Shown here: positions 29,885-39,717 of the stretch, one piece after another
How the letters are laid out: every line of letters begins with the position of its first letter
How positions within the stretch are numbered: position 1 is the first letter of the stretch
Notes under the pieces: model-generated
Databases searched by the model: none
Seen by the model: only the letters and a program-made list of their open reading frames with translations
What the model was told of the DNA's origin: nothing
Program-made: the position numbers and the translations under genes
NCBI RefSeq assembly: GCF_900102625.1
Contig: NZ_FMZC01000010.1
Span: 124,001 to 188,000, forward strand
DNA from: Paracidovorax valerianellae
Lineage (GTDB): Bacteria > Pseudomonadota > Gammaproteobacteria > Burkholderiales > Burkholderiaceae_C
Direction of reading: 5' to 3'
DNA: 64,000 bases

Positions 29885-30783
29885 GCTTCGCCCCCGGCCG
29901 GCGGCGCACGCAGGTGGTCCACCAGCAGCCGCGCCACGCTGGAGAGCGACTCTTCCGACCGCACGCACAGCGACAGTTGCCGGTGTGCCCACGGTTCGGC
30001 AAGGGTCACCGGCCGCAGGGCGAGGGTGCCGAGGTACAGCTGGGCGCTGCCGCGCGGCAGCACGCCCACGCCCAGGCCGGCGGAAACCATGAGGCACAGC
30101 GCGTCGTAGCTGGTGACCTGGATGCGCAGCCGCAGCGGCAGGCCCGCCTCGGCCGCGGCGCGCGTCAGCAGGTTGTTGATCGCGCTGCCCGGGTGCACGC
30201 CCACGAAGTCGAAGGCGAGCGCATCGGCCAGCCGCACCGCGCGCCGCCGTGCCAGCGGATGGCCCTTGGGCGCGATCAGCACCAGCTCGTCGGTGCGGTA
30301 GGGCAGCAGGGTGACGCTCTCGCCATAGCTGCCGTGGTTGAGGATGCCCACGTCCGCCGCGTTCTCGGCCACCGACTGGGCGATGGCGGTGCTGATCTGC
30401 TCCTGCAGCCGCACCTGCACCTGGGGGTGCGCTGCCATGAAGGCCGGCAGCTCGGCCGGCAGGAACTGCGTGATGGCAGAAATGTTGGCCACCACGCGCA
30501 CATGCCCGCGCACGCCGGCCCGGAAGTCCCGCATTTGCAGGCCGATGCCGTCCAGCTCGTTGAGCACGCCACGCGCCATGTTCAGCAGCGCGTAGGCGGC
30601 GTCGGTGGGCTCGGTGCCCCGGTTGCTGCGGCTGAACAGCTCCACCTGCAAGGTGCTTTCCAGTTCGGCCAGCCGGCGGCTGGCGGCCGAGGGGGCGATG
30701 TGCTCGCGCGCCGCGGCGCGGGCGATGGCGTTTTCTTCCATCACCGCGACGAAAAGGCGCAGGGAGATCGGGTCGAGCTTCAT
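29881..30783 (-). CDS. LysR-family transcriptional regulator
   Basis: A 300-aa regulator. The winged helix is MKLDPISLRLFVAVMEENAIARAAAREHIAPSAASRRLAELE, and the C-terminal effector domain carries GHVRVVANISAITQFLPAEL and the periplasmic-binding-like fold. It is divergent from the CaiB-type CoA-transferase gene, 120 bases away, and probably controls that operon. Its stop overlaps the earP start by four bases, so it also leads the earP transcript. The inducer is probably an acyl-CoA-pathway acid, by inference from the divergent genes only. Confidence 0.92.
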   Translation of the reverse strand: MKLDPISLRLFVAVMEENAIARAAAREHIAPSAASRRLAELESTLQVELFSRSNRGTEPTDAAYALLNMARGVLNELDGIGLQMRDFRAGVRGHVRVVANISAITQFLPAELPAFMAAHPQVQVRLQEQISTAIAQSVAENAADVGILNHGSYGESVTLLPYRTDELVLIAPKGHPLARRRAVRLADALAFDFVGVHPGSAINNLLTRAAAEAGLPLRLRIQVTSYDALCLMVSAGLGVGVLPRGSAQLYLGTLALRPVTLAEPWAHRQLSLCVRSEESLSSVARLLVDHLRAPPAGGEA

Positions 30784-30825
30784 GGGCGCCGATGGTAATG
30801 CGCCAGTGCATCGGCCATGCCGGTT

Positions 30826-30843
30826 TGCGATGGCGGCGTCGCA
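30826..30843. promoter_or_regulatory. Candidate LysR operator between divergent genes
   Basis: TGCGA-N8-TCGCA is a perfect interrupted palindrome in the 120-base divergent space. Its spacing is like that of LysR-type binding sites. It lies closer to the CoA-transferase gene. Confidence 0.4.
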
Positions 30844-30903
30844 CATCAGGGTTTTGCAGCCGGCGTGCGCCGCGTCATGATCCGCGCCATTCCAAGGAGA
30901 CAC

Positions 30904-32139
30904 ATGACGAACACGACGGAGCCCCAGGCGGCGTCCCCAGCCGCCATAGCCCCGGCCGCCCTGGCAGGCGTGCGGGTGATCGAGATGGGCCAGTTGATCG
31001 CCGGGCCGTTCTGCGGGAAGACGCTGGGCGAATTCGGGGCCGATGTGGTGAAGATCGAGGCGCCGGGCGCGGGCGATCCGCTGCGCAACTGGCGCCTGAT
31101 CAAGGAAGGCACTTCGGTCTGGTGGCAGGTGCAGTCGCGCAACAAGCGCTCGCTGGCGCTGGACCTGCGCCAGGCCGAGGGCCAGGACATCGCGCGCCGG
31201 CTCATCGCCGAAGCCGACGTGCTGATCGAGAACTTCCGCCCCGGCACGCTGGAGGGCTGGGGCATGTCGCCGGAGGCGCTGCACGCGCTCAACCCGGGGC
31301 TGGTGATCCTTCGCATCTCGGGCTACGGGCAGACCGGCCCTTACCGCGATCTGCCGGGTTTCGGCGTGATCGGCGAGGCCATGGGCGGCCTGCGGCACCT
31401 TACGGGCGAGCCGGGCCGGGTGCCGGTGCGGGTGGGCGTGTCCATTGGCGACACGCTGGCGGCGCTGCATGGCGCCATCGGCGTGCTGACGGCGCTCTAC
31501 CACCGCAAGGTGAACGGCGGCCAGGGCCAGGTGATTGACGTGGCGCTGCACGAGGCAGTGTTCAACGTGATGGAGAGCCTGATCCCCGAATACAGCGCCT
31601 TTGGTGCGGTGCGCGATGCGGCGGGCAGTGCGCTGCCGGGCATCGCCCCGTCCAACGCCTACCAGTGCACCGATGGCTGGGTGCTGGTGGCGGGCAATGG
31701 CGACAGCATCTTCAAGCGGTTGATGGACACCATCGGCCGGCCCGATCTTGCCGCCGCGCCGGACTTGGGCAGCAACGCCGGGCGCGTGGCCCGCGTGGCC
31801 GAGATCGACGCCGCCATCGGTGCCTGGACCGCCCCGCGCACGGTGCAGGACGTGCTGCAGGGGCTGGGCGCGGCGCGCGTGCCGGCCGGCAAGGTGTACA
31901 CGGCGCAGGACATCGCCGAAGACCCGCACTACCGCGCCCGCGACATGCTGCTGCCGCAGGCCACGCGCGATGGCTATTCGGTCGAGGTGCCGGGCATCGT
32001 GCCCAAGCTGTCGGGCACGCCGGGCACGATCCGCTCCAGCGCGCCGCACCTGGGGGACGACACCGATGCGGTGCTGGCCGAGGCGGGACTCACGGCTGAA
32101 CAGATCGCGCTGCTGCGCAGCAAAGGAGTGATCCAATGA
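30904..32139 (+). CDS. CaiB/BaiF-family (class III) CoA-transferase
   Basis: A 411-aa enzyme that moves CoA between carboxylic acids. Family blocks are LAGVRVIEMGQLIAGPFCGKTLGEFGADVVKIEAPGAGDP, NKRSLALDLR, LIENFRPGTLEGWG, and SGYGQTGPYRDLPGFGVIGEAMGGL. AAGGAGA lies just before the ATG at 30904, fixing the start. Its stop overlaps the next gene's ATG (ATGA), coupling it to an HMG-CoA-lyase-type enzyme. Together they would activate a dicarboxylic or hydroxy acid and cleave the CoA ester. Exact substrate (3-hydroxy-3-methylglutarate, citramalate or itaconate type) cannot be told. Confidence 0.9.
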   Translation: MTNTTEPQAASPAAIAPAALAGVRVIEMGQLIAGPFCGKTLGEFGADVVKIEAPGAGDPLRNWRLIKEGTSVWWQVQSRNKRSLALDLRQAEGQDIARRLIAEADVLIENFRPGTLEGWGMSPEALHALNPGLVILRISGYGQTGPYRDLPGFGVIGEAMGGLRHLTGEPGRVPVRVGVSIGDTLAALHGAIGVLTALYHRKVNGGQGQVIDVALHEAVFNVMESLIPEYSAFGAVRDAAGSALPGIAPSNAYQCTDGWVLVAGNGDSIFKRLMDTIGRPDLAAAPDLGSNAGRVARVAEIDAAIGAWTAPRTVQDVLQGLGAARVPAGKVYTAQDIAEDPHYRARDMLLPQATRDGYSVEVPGIVPKLSGTPGTIRSSAPHLGDDTDAVLAEAGLTAEQIALLRSKGVIQ

Positions 32140-33140
32140 ACCCGATCGAAAACCGGCCACGGCCCGGCGCGTGGCATGGCAACGGCCGGCGCATCCACCT
32201 GCAGGAGGTGGGCACGCGCGATGGCCTGCAGATGGAACAGGCCTTCGTGCCCACGGCGGACAAGATCGCGTTGGTGAACGCGCTGTCGGACGCGGGCCTG
32301 TCGAAGATCGAGGTGACGGCCTTCGTTTCGCCCACGGCGATTCCCGCGCTGCGCGATGCGGAGATCGTCATGCGCGAGATCGCGCGGCGGCCCGGCACGG
32401 TGTACAGCGCGCTGGTGCCCAACGTGCGGGGCGCCGAGCGCGCCATCGAGGCACGCACCGACGAGCTGAACCTGGTCATGTCGGTGAGCGAAACGCACAA
32501 CCTGGCCAACCTGCGCATGGGGCGCGAGCAATCGTTCGCCGCGCTGGCGCAAGTGGTGGCCACAGCCCAGGCCGCGGGCGTGGCGGTGAACGTGTCGCTG
32601 TCCTGCGTGTTCGGCTGCCCCATGGAAGGCGATGTGGCACAGGAGGCGGTTTTCGGCTGGGTGCAGCGCTTCGCCGATTTGGGCGTGCGCGGCATCACGC
32701 TGTGCGACACGACCGGCATGGCCTACCCGACGCAGGTGGCACAGCTCACGGCCGCTGCCCGCGCGCGCTGGCCGGGGGCGGATTTCACCCTGCATTTCCA
32801 CAACACGCGCGGCATGGGCCTGGCGAACGTGCTGGCGGCCATCGACGCGGGGGCGGACCGGTTCGATGCGTCGCTGGGGGGCTTGGGCGGTTGCCCGTAT
32901 GCGCCCGGTGCTTCTGGCAATGTGTGCAGCGAAGAGATCGCGCACGCGCTGCAGCTCATGGGCTACGACACGGGTGTGGACTTGCCGGCACTGATCGCCG
33001 CGGCCGGGCGGCTGCCTGCCCTGATCGGCCACGACATTCCGAGCCAGATCGTGAAGGCCGGGCGCCGGCTCGACCTGCATCCGGTGCCGGACGGCTTCGA
33101 GGCGATCCGCGAGCGGGCCCTGGCGCGCGCCGCGCCCTGA
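32136..33140 (+). CDS. Hydroxymethylglutaryl-CoA lyase family enzyme
   Basis: A 334-aa TIM-barrel lyase. It carries the catalytic RDGLQ near the start (VGTRDGLQMEQ), the metal-binding HFHNTRGMGLAN, and the HMG-CoA-lyase signature GGLGGCPYAPGASGN with catalytic Cys253. The enzyme splits 3-hydroxy-3-methylglutaryl-CoA, or in relatives citramalyl-CoA, giving acetyl-CoA and a keto product. It is coupled by a four-base overlap to the CoA-transferase and followed by two Bug receptor genes, forming an acid uptake and breakdown unit. Confidence 0.9.
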   Translation: MNPIENRPRPGAWHGNGRRIHLQEVGTRDGLQMEQAFVPTADKIALVNALSDAGLSKIEVTAFVSPTAIPALRDAEIVMREIARRPGTVYSALVPNVRGAERAIEARTDELNLVMSVSETHNLANLRMGREQSFAALAQVVATAQAAGVAVNVSLSCVFGCPMEGDVAQEAVFGWVQRFADLGVRGITLCDTTGMAYPTQVAQLTAAARARWPGADFTLHFHNTRGMGLANVLAAIDAGADRFDASLGGLGGCPYAPGASGNVCSEEIAHALQLMGYDTGVDLPALIAAAGRLPALIGHDIPSQIVKAGRRLDLHPVPDGFEAIRERALARAAP

Positions 33141-33170
33141 GCGACAGGTCCGCGGCCGCACCGCACCGCA

Positions 33171-33220
33171 GAGCACAGCAGAGCACAGCAGAGCACAGCA
33201 GAGCAGAGCAGAGCAGAGCA
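33171..33220 (+). repeat. Tandem GAGCACAGCA / GAGCA repeat
   Basis: Three copies of GAGCACAGCA (33171-33200) run into four copies of GAGCA (33201-33220), in the 115-base gap before the first Bug gene. The copy number could change by slippage. It is not in a coding frame and lies 35 bases upstream of the ATG. Confidence 0.85.
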
Positions 33221-33255
33221 AACCACGACAACAAAAGACGAAGGAGACAAGCGCC

Positions 33256-34242
33256 ATGCCCATTCCATCCATTTCACGACGTACCGCGCTGGCTGCACTG
33301 GCGGCATCGCTGTGCGGCGCCGCAGGCACTGCCGCGGCGCAGGCCGGCTACCCCAGCCGTGCCATCACCCTCGTGGTGCCGCAGCAGGCCGGCGGCGCGA
33401 ACGACGCCATCGCGCGCGTGGTGGCGCAAAAGCTGTCGGAACAACTCGGGCAGCCGGTGGTGGTGGACAACCGCCCCGGCGCTGGCGGCAACGTGGGCAC
33501 GGCAGCAGCCGCCAAGGCCAAGCCGGATGGCTACACGCTGCTGCTGACGGCCGACAGCGCACAGGTCATCAATCCCTGGCTGTACCAGCACACGGGGTTC
33601 GATCCGGTGAAGGATTTTGAACCGGTGGCACCGCTGGCCACGGCCGGCTACGTGCTGGTGGCGAACCCTGCGTTTCCCGCGTCCAACGTGGCTGAACTGG
33701 TGGCCCTGGCCAAGGCGCGGCCCGGCCATTACGCCATCGCCTCGGCGGGCAACGGCACGCTCAACCACCTGATCGGCGAGATGCTGCAAAAGACCGCCGG
33801 CATTTCGCTGCAGCACGTGCCGTACAAGGGCTCCGCTATGGCGGCCACCGATGTGGTGGGCGGGCAGGTGCCGCTGTCGGTGCAAAGCCTGCCGTCGTCC
33901 ATCGCGTTCATCAAGGCGGGCAAGCTGAAGGTGCTGGGCGTGGTCAACACGCAGCGCGTGGCGGCCTTGCCGGACGCGCCCACCATCGGCGAAACGCTGT
34001 CGGGCTTCGGCCAGACGCCGTGGTACGGGCTCTTCGCGCCTGCGGGCACCCCGGCCGCCGTGGTGGCGCGGCTGCAGGCCGAAGTGGCCAAGGCGCTGGA
34101 CCACAAAGACGTGGCCGACCGGCTGGCCGCCGTGGGCTGCGAGCCCTACAAGGGCACCTCGGCCCAACTGGCTGCGCTGGTGCGCGACGACCTGGCGCGC
34201 TGGGGCCGGGCGGTGAAAGACACCGGCGCCAAGATCGATTGA
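33256..34242 (+). CDS. Tripartite tricarboxylate transporter receptor (Bug family), copy 1
   Basis: A 328-aa periplasmic binding protein with a Tat-like twin-arginine start (SISRRTALAALAASLCGAAG...AAAQA). Bug signatures follow: YPSRAITLVVPQQAGGANDAIAR, VVVDNRPGAGGNVGTAAAAKAKPDGYTLL, and HVPYKGSAMAATDVVGGQVPL. AAGGAGA precedes the ATG. Bug proteins bind carboxylates for TctAB permeases, but no tctA or tctB is next to it, as is common in this family. The neighbouring CoA-transferase and lyase suggest the ligand is the acid they degrade. Confidence 0.93.
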   Translation: MPIPSISRRTALAALAASLCGAAGTAAAQAGYPSRAITLVVPQQAGGANDAIARVVAQKLSEQLGQPVVVDNRPGAGGNVGTAAAAKAKPDGYTLLLTADSAQVINPWLYQHTGFDPVKDFEPVAPLATAGYVLVANPAFPASNVAELVALAKARPGHYAIASAGNGTLNHLIGEMLQKTAGISLQHVPYKGSAMAATDVVGGQVPLSVQSLPSSIAFIKAGKLKVLGVVNTQRVAALPDAPTIGETLSGFGQTPWYGLFAPAGTPAAVVARLQAEVAKALDHKDVADRLAAVGCEPYKGTSAQLAALVRDDLARWGRAVKDTGAKID

Positions 34243-34324
34243 CGGCAGCGTGCGCCCTACCAGTGCAGGCGCATGGATTGAAGTGATTTCCCCCAAGTAT
34301 TTCTAAAACCTAAGGAGACAGTGC

Positions 34325-35356
34325 ATGGCACAGACAAACCAGACGATCCAATCCCTCTCCCTGACCAGGGCCGACCGTGTGGTCGCGGCCCTGGCGCAAT
34401 CCGTGCTGGCCGCCGCGCTGGTCACGGCGTTCGCCGGCACGGCCTGGGCGCAGGGCAGCGGCTATCCGGCCAAGCCCGTCACCCTCGTCGTGCCCACGGC
34501 CGCCGGGGGTACGACGGACCTGTCCGCACGCATGCTGGCGCAGGCGCTCGGCCCGGTGCTGGGCCAATCGGTGGTGGTGGACAACAAGGGCGGCGGCAAC
34601 GGCAACATCGCTGCCGCCGCCGTGAAGCGGGCCGAGCCGGACGGCTACACGTTGCTGATGCAGTACTCTGGCTACCACGTGATTTCGCCATTGCTCACCC
34701 GGCAAAAGCAGTGGGAGCCCAACGACTTCCAGCCGATTGCGAACGTGCTGTCGGCGCCGCAGATCATCGTGGTGCGCGACGGCCTGCCGGTGAAGACACT
34801 GGCCGAATTGATCGCCTACGCCAAGGACCACCCGGGCAAGCTCAACTACGCCTCGTCGGGCAACGGGTCGCTGCAGCATGTGACCGGCGCCATGCTGGAG
34901 CAGCAGGGCGGCGTGAAGATGGTGCATGTGCCTTACAAGGGCACCGGCCCCGCGCTGCAGGACCTGCTGGGCGGCCAGGTGGACCTGACCTTCGGCACCG
35001 CGCCACCGTTCATGCCGCACATCCAGGCAGGCAAGCTGCGGGTGCTGGCGGTCACCGGCAAGGAGCGCCTGGCCAGCCTGCCGAACGTGCCCACCACGGC
35101 CGAGGCGGGCTACCCCAAGGTGGATGCCACCTCGTGGTTCGCGCTGTTCGCCCCGGCCAATGTGCCGAAGGCGGTGGTCGACAAGCTGGTGGCCGACGTG
35201 CGCACCGTCGTGCAGAACCCCGCCTTCCAGCAAAAGGCGCAGGAGCAGGGCGCCACGGCCGATTACCAGGGACCCCAGCCGCTCGCCGAACGGGTGAAGG
35301 CCGATCTGGCCAACTGGGCGCAGGTGGTGAAGGCTTCGAAGATCGAGGCGGATTGA
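34325..35356 (+). CDS. Tripartite tricarboxylate transporter receptor (Bug family), copy 2
   Basis: A 343-aa Bug receptor with a longer signal region (about 1-42, ending AFAGTAWA|QGSG). It shows YPAKPVTLVVPTAAGGTTDLSAR, VVVDNKGGGNGNIAAAAVKRAEPDGYTLL and HVPYKGTGPALQDLLGGQVDLTFG. TAAGGAGA lies nine bases before the ATG. It differs clearly from copy 1, so the pair are paralogues, perhaps with distinct ligands. A strong terminator follows, closing the CoA-transferase/lyase/receptor operon. Confidence 0.93.
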   Translation: MAQTNQTIQSLSLTRADRVVAALAQSVLAAALVTAFAGTAWAQGSGYPAKPVTLVVPTAAGGTTDLSARMLAQALGPVLGQSVVVDNKGGGNGNIAAAAVKRAEPDGYTLLMQYSGYHVISPLLTRQKQWEPNDFQPIANVLSAPQIIVVRDGLPVKTLAELIAYAKDHPGKLNYASSGNGSLQHVTGAMLEQQGGVKMVHVPYKGTGPALQDLLGGQVDLTFGTAPPFMPHIQAGKLRVLAVTGKERLASLPNVPTTAEAGYPKVDATSWFALFAPANVPKAVVDKLVADVRTVVQNPAFQQKAQEQGATADYQGPQPLAERVKADLANWAQVVKASKIEAD

Positions 35357-35402
35357 TCGGCCTTTGAGCGGCCCGCCGAGTCGGCCACCCCGGCACCTGA
35401 TG

Positions 35403-35435
35403 AAAAGCCCTGCGCACCTTGCGCAGGGCTTTTTT
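35403..35435 (+). terminator. Intrinsic terminator after second Bug gene
   Basis: AAAAGCCCTGCGCA (35403-35416) pairs perfectly with TGCGCAGGGCTTTT (35420-35433) around a three-base loop, followed by more T residues. A textbook factor-independent terminator. Confidence 0.92.
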
Positions 35436-35520
35436 CGTTGGGCCGACCGCTGTGTCGACCATGGGGCTGCTGCGACTTCCAGACGGGATGGCCGGGCGGG
35501 GCGCCCTGCGATGGTTTTAT

Positions 35521-35557
35521 AAAAATTCTTTGAATGATTGAATTTTTTCTTTAATAT
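35521..35557 (+). promoter_or_regulatory. Promoter and palindromic operator of the RpiR gene
   Basis: TTGAAT (35530-35535), a 16-base spacer and TAATAT (35552-35557) form a good sigma-70 promoter in a markedly AT-rich patch. An 8-bp perfect inverted repeat, AAAAATTC-N11-GAATTTTT (35521-35547), covers the -35 box and spacer. That position suits a repressor, most simply autoregulation by the RpiR protein encoded 60 bases downstream. Confidence 0.6.
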
Positions 35558-35618
35558 GACACCGTTGTAAATTTTTGATCAAAACACGCAGTCTTCTTTT
35601 CGAGCCCCCGAAACCTTC

Positions 35619-36575
35619 ATGTCCGCCATTCCCGAACCGAGCACCGAAGCCGCGACCATCGCCATCCGCATTGGCCGGGTGCGGCCCACGCTCACGCGGT
35701 CGCACCAGCAGATGGCCGACTACGTGCTGGCCCACCCGCTGCAAGCGGCGACCATGCCGATCGACGAGCTGGCGGCGGCAGTGGGGGTTTCCATCGCTAC
35801 CGCCAACCGTTTCGCGCGGGCCATCGGGCTGGATGGCTACCCCATGCTGCGGGCCGAGCTGGTGCGCGGGTTCGAAGCCATGCTGGCGCCCATCGAGAAG
35901 ATGCGCATCAAGCTGGAAAAGCCCAGCAGCATCGGCGACGTGTTCGCCGCCGCGCTGGAAGAAAGCCAGCGAAACATCGCCGCCACGCGCGAGGCGCTCG
36001 ACCCTGCCGCCTGCGAAGCGGCGGTGCAGGCCATCGTCGGGGCGCGGCGCATCTACCTGGCCGGTTTCGGCGCCAGCGGCTGGCTGGCCGGGCTGCTCCA
36101 GCGCGGGCTGGACGCGCATTGCGATGGCGTGCACCTGCTGGCCGGCGTGGCCGGCGCTTCCTACGGCGCGCGGATGCTGCCCCGCATGGGCGAGGAAGAC
36201 CTGTTCATCGCCATCAGCTACCCCCGCTACCTGACCGACACGGTGGTGCTGGCGCATGGTGCTTACGAGCGCGGCGTGAAGGTGCTGGCGCTGACTGACG
36301 GCCTGCATTCGCCCCTTGTGCCTTTCGCCCATTGGTGTCTGTTCGCGCAGACCGAAAACCAGTACGCCGCCAATTCCGAATCGTCGGCGCTGGCCATGAT
36401 CGAAGCGCTCACCAGCGCGGTGGCACACCAGGCCAAGGAGTCGGTGAAGACCGCTGCGCGCATGACCGAGGCCGTGCTGCCGTGGCTGCACGACAGCTCC
36501 CGCACGCGCCTGGCACCCCGCTCGGCCGATGCCGCCGGCAAAAAGGGCGATGCCAAGGCAACCGGCCGCGGCTAG
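35619..36575 (+). CDS. MurR/RpiR-family transcriptional regulator
   Basis: A 318-aa regulator. An N-terminal HTH_6 domain (LTRSHQQMADYVLAHPLQAATMPIDELAAAVGVSIATANRFARAIGLDGYPMLRAELV, about 25-85) is joined to a SIS sugar-phosphate-binding domain (ARRIYLAGFGASGWLAGLLQ, then EEDLFIAISYPRYLTDTVVLA and VLALTDGLHSPL). The C-terminus is basic and low-complexity. It heads the peptide operon on the same strand, 89 bases before iaaA. The SIS domain may bind a sugar or amino-acid ligand, perhaps derived from peptidoglycan, by analogy with MurR. Confidence 0.92.
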   Translation: MSAIPEPSTEAATIAIRIGRVRPTLTRSHQQMADYVLAHPLQAATMPIDELAAAVGVSIATANRFARAIGLDGYPMLRAELVRGFEAMLAPIEKMRIKLEKPSSIGDVFAAALEESQRNIAATREALDPAACEAAVQAIVGARRIYLAGFGASGWLAGLLQRGLDAHCDGVHLLAGVAGASYGARMLPRMGEEDLFIAISYPRYLTDTVVLAHGAYERGVKVLALTDGLHSPLVPFAHWCLFAQTENQYAANSESSALAMIEALTSAVAHQAKESVKTAARMTEAVLPWLHDSSRTRLAPRSADAAGKKGDAKATGRG

Positions 36576-36664
36576 GGCCGCTCTGGTTCCTGTCGATCCG
36601 TCATCGCCTTCATTGCATCCATCGCCTGGTTCCGACCTTTTTCGTTGACCGACCCCATCTGCCC

Positions 36665-37672
36665 ATGACTGTTTTTCCGTCCCCCTCCGGCGCACCCATT
36701 CCCGTGATCGCCATCCACGGCGGTGCCGGCACCTTGAGCCGCGCACAGATCGATGCGCAGCAGGAGTGGGCCTATCACGGCGTGCTGCAGGACGTGCTGC
36801 GTGCCGGCCAGGCCGTGCTGGCGAAGGGCGGTTCGGCGGGCGAGGCGGTGTGTGTCGCCGTGCAGTTGCTGGAGGACTGCCCGCTGTTCAATGCCGGTCA
36901 TGGCGCGGTGTTCACCGCCGACGCGACGCATGAACTCGACGCCGCGCTGATGGAAGGCGCCACGCTGGCAGCCGGCGCCGTGGCGGGCCTGCGCCACGTG
37001 CGCAACCCCATCCTCGCGGCCCGTGCCGTGCTGCGGCAGGGCCAGCACGTGCTGATGGCGGGCGAGGGGGCCGAGCTTCTGGCGCGCGAAGCGGGCCTTG
37101 CGATGGTCGATGCCAGCTACTTTTCGACCGATGCGCGGCGCGCCCAGTTGCTGGCCGCGCAGGCCCGCCAGTCGGGTGCGGTGCTGGACCACGACGGCGC
37201 TGCCGCGCTGGCCGGCCTGTCGGGCCGCGCGCTGGACGAGGACCGCAAGATGGGCACCGTGGGCGCCGTGGCGCTGGACTCTCAGGGCCATCTCGCCGCG
37301 GCCACCTCGACCGGCGGCATGACCAACAAGCGCCCAGGCCGCGTGGGCGACAGCCCGCTCATCGGCGCAGGCACCTATGCCGACGACCGCACGGCCGCAG
37401 TGTCTTGCACGGGCCATGGCGAAGCGTTCATCCGCGTGAGCGCCGCGCACGATATCTGTGCCCGCATGGCCTACGGCGGCGCCTCGCTGCAGGCGGCCGC
37501 CGACGCCGTGGTGCATGGCGCATTGCCAGCGGTCGGCGGCACCGGCGGGCTGATCGCGGTGGATCGCCACGGCAACGTGTGCCTGCCCTTCAATACCGAA
37601 GGCATGTACCGCGGCCTGGCCCGCGTGGGCCAGGCGGCCGAATCCTTCATCTTCCGCGCATCCGGTGCCTGA
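36665..37672 (+). CDS. iaaA: Isoaspartyl peptidase / type III L-asparaginase (Ntn hydrolase)
   Basis: A 335-aa plant-type asparaginase that removes N-terminal beta-linked aspartyl residues. It matures by self-cleavage before Thr198 in [10 protein letters not shown], which becomes the nucleophile. It also carries [38 protein letters not shown] and, after the cleavage site, [26 protein letters not shown], all typical. As in enterobacteria, it sits directly before gsiABCD genes, supporting a role in using imported isoaspartyl peptides. Cytoplasmic; no signal peptide. Confidence 0.93.
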   Translation: MTVFPSPSGAPIPVIAIHGGAGTLSRAQIDAQQEWAYHGVLQDVLRAGQAVLAKGGSAGEAVCVAVQLLEDCPLFNAGHGAVFTADATHELDAALMEGATLAAGAVAGLRHVRNPILAARAVLRQGQHVLMAGEGAELLAREAGLAMVDASYFSTDARRAQLLAAQARQSGAVLDHDGAAALAGLSGRALDEDRKMGTVGAVALDSQGHLAAATSTGGMTNKRPGRVGDSPLIGAGTYADDRTAAVSCTGHGEAFIRVSAAHDICARMAYGGASLQAAADAVVHGALPAVGGTGGLIAVDRHGNVCLPFNTEGMYRGLARVGQAAESFIFRASGA

Positions 37673-37731
37673 CGGCCCGCGGCTGGCGGATCGACCGAAC
37701 GACTGATCGAATTTCTTTTTCTTGTGCTGCC

Positions 37732-39621
<1,890 letters not shown>

Positions 39622-39635
39622 TGTTTCAAGCCAAA

Positions 39636-39685
39636 TCGACATCCAGCGCTTGTCTGACAAGCGAAAGCAGCTATCAATTTTGAAA
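39636..39685 (+). repeat. Dispersed mini-element, copy 5 (between gsiA and gsiB)
   Basis: TCGACATCCAGCGCTTGT is followed by a short CTTGTC-TGACAAG inverted repeat and GCAGCTATCAATTTTGAAA. It shares the CCAGCGC and GCTAT-A-TTT blocks of the other copies and lies just before the gsiB ribosome site. Confidence 0.6.
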
Positions 39686-39717
39686 ATTCCCGACCTTTTT
39701 CACACCGGAGTTCAACC

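Noticed and set aside
33171-33220. Possible CRISPR array
   Set aside because: Units are 5-10 bases with no spacers; it is a simple tandem repeat.
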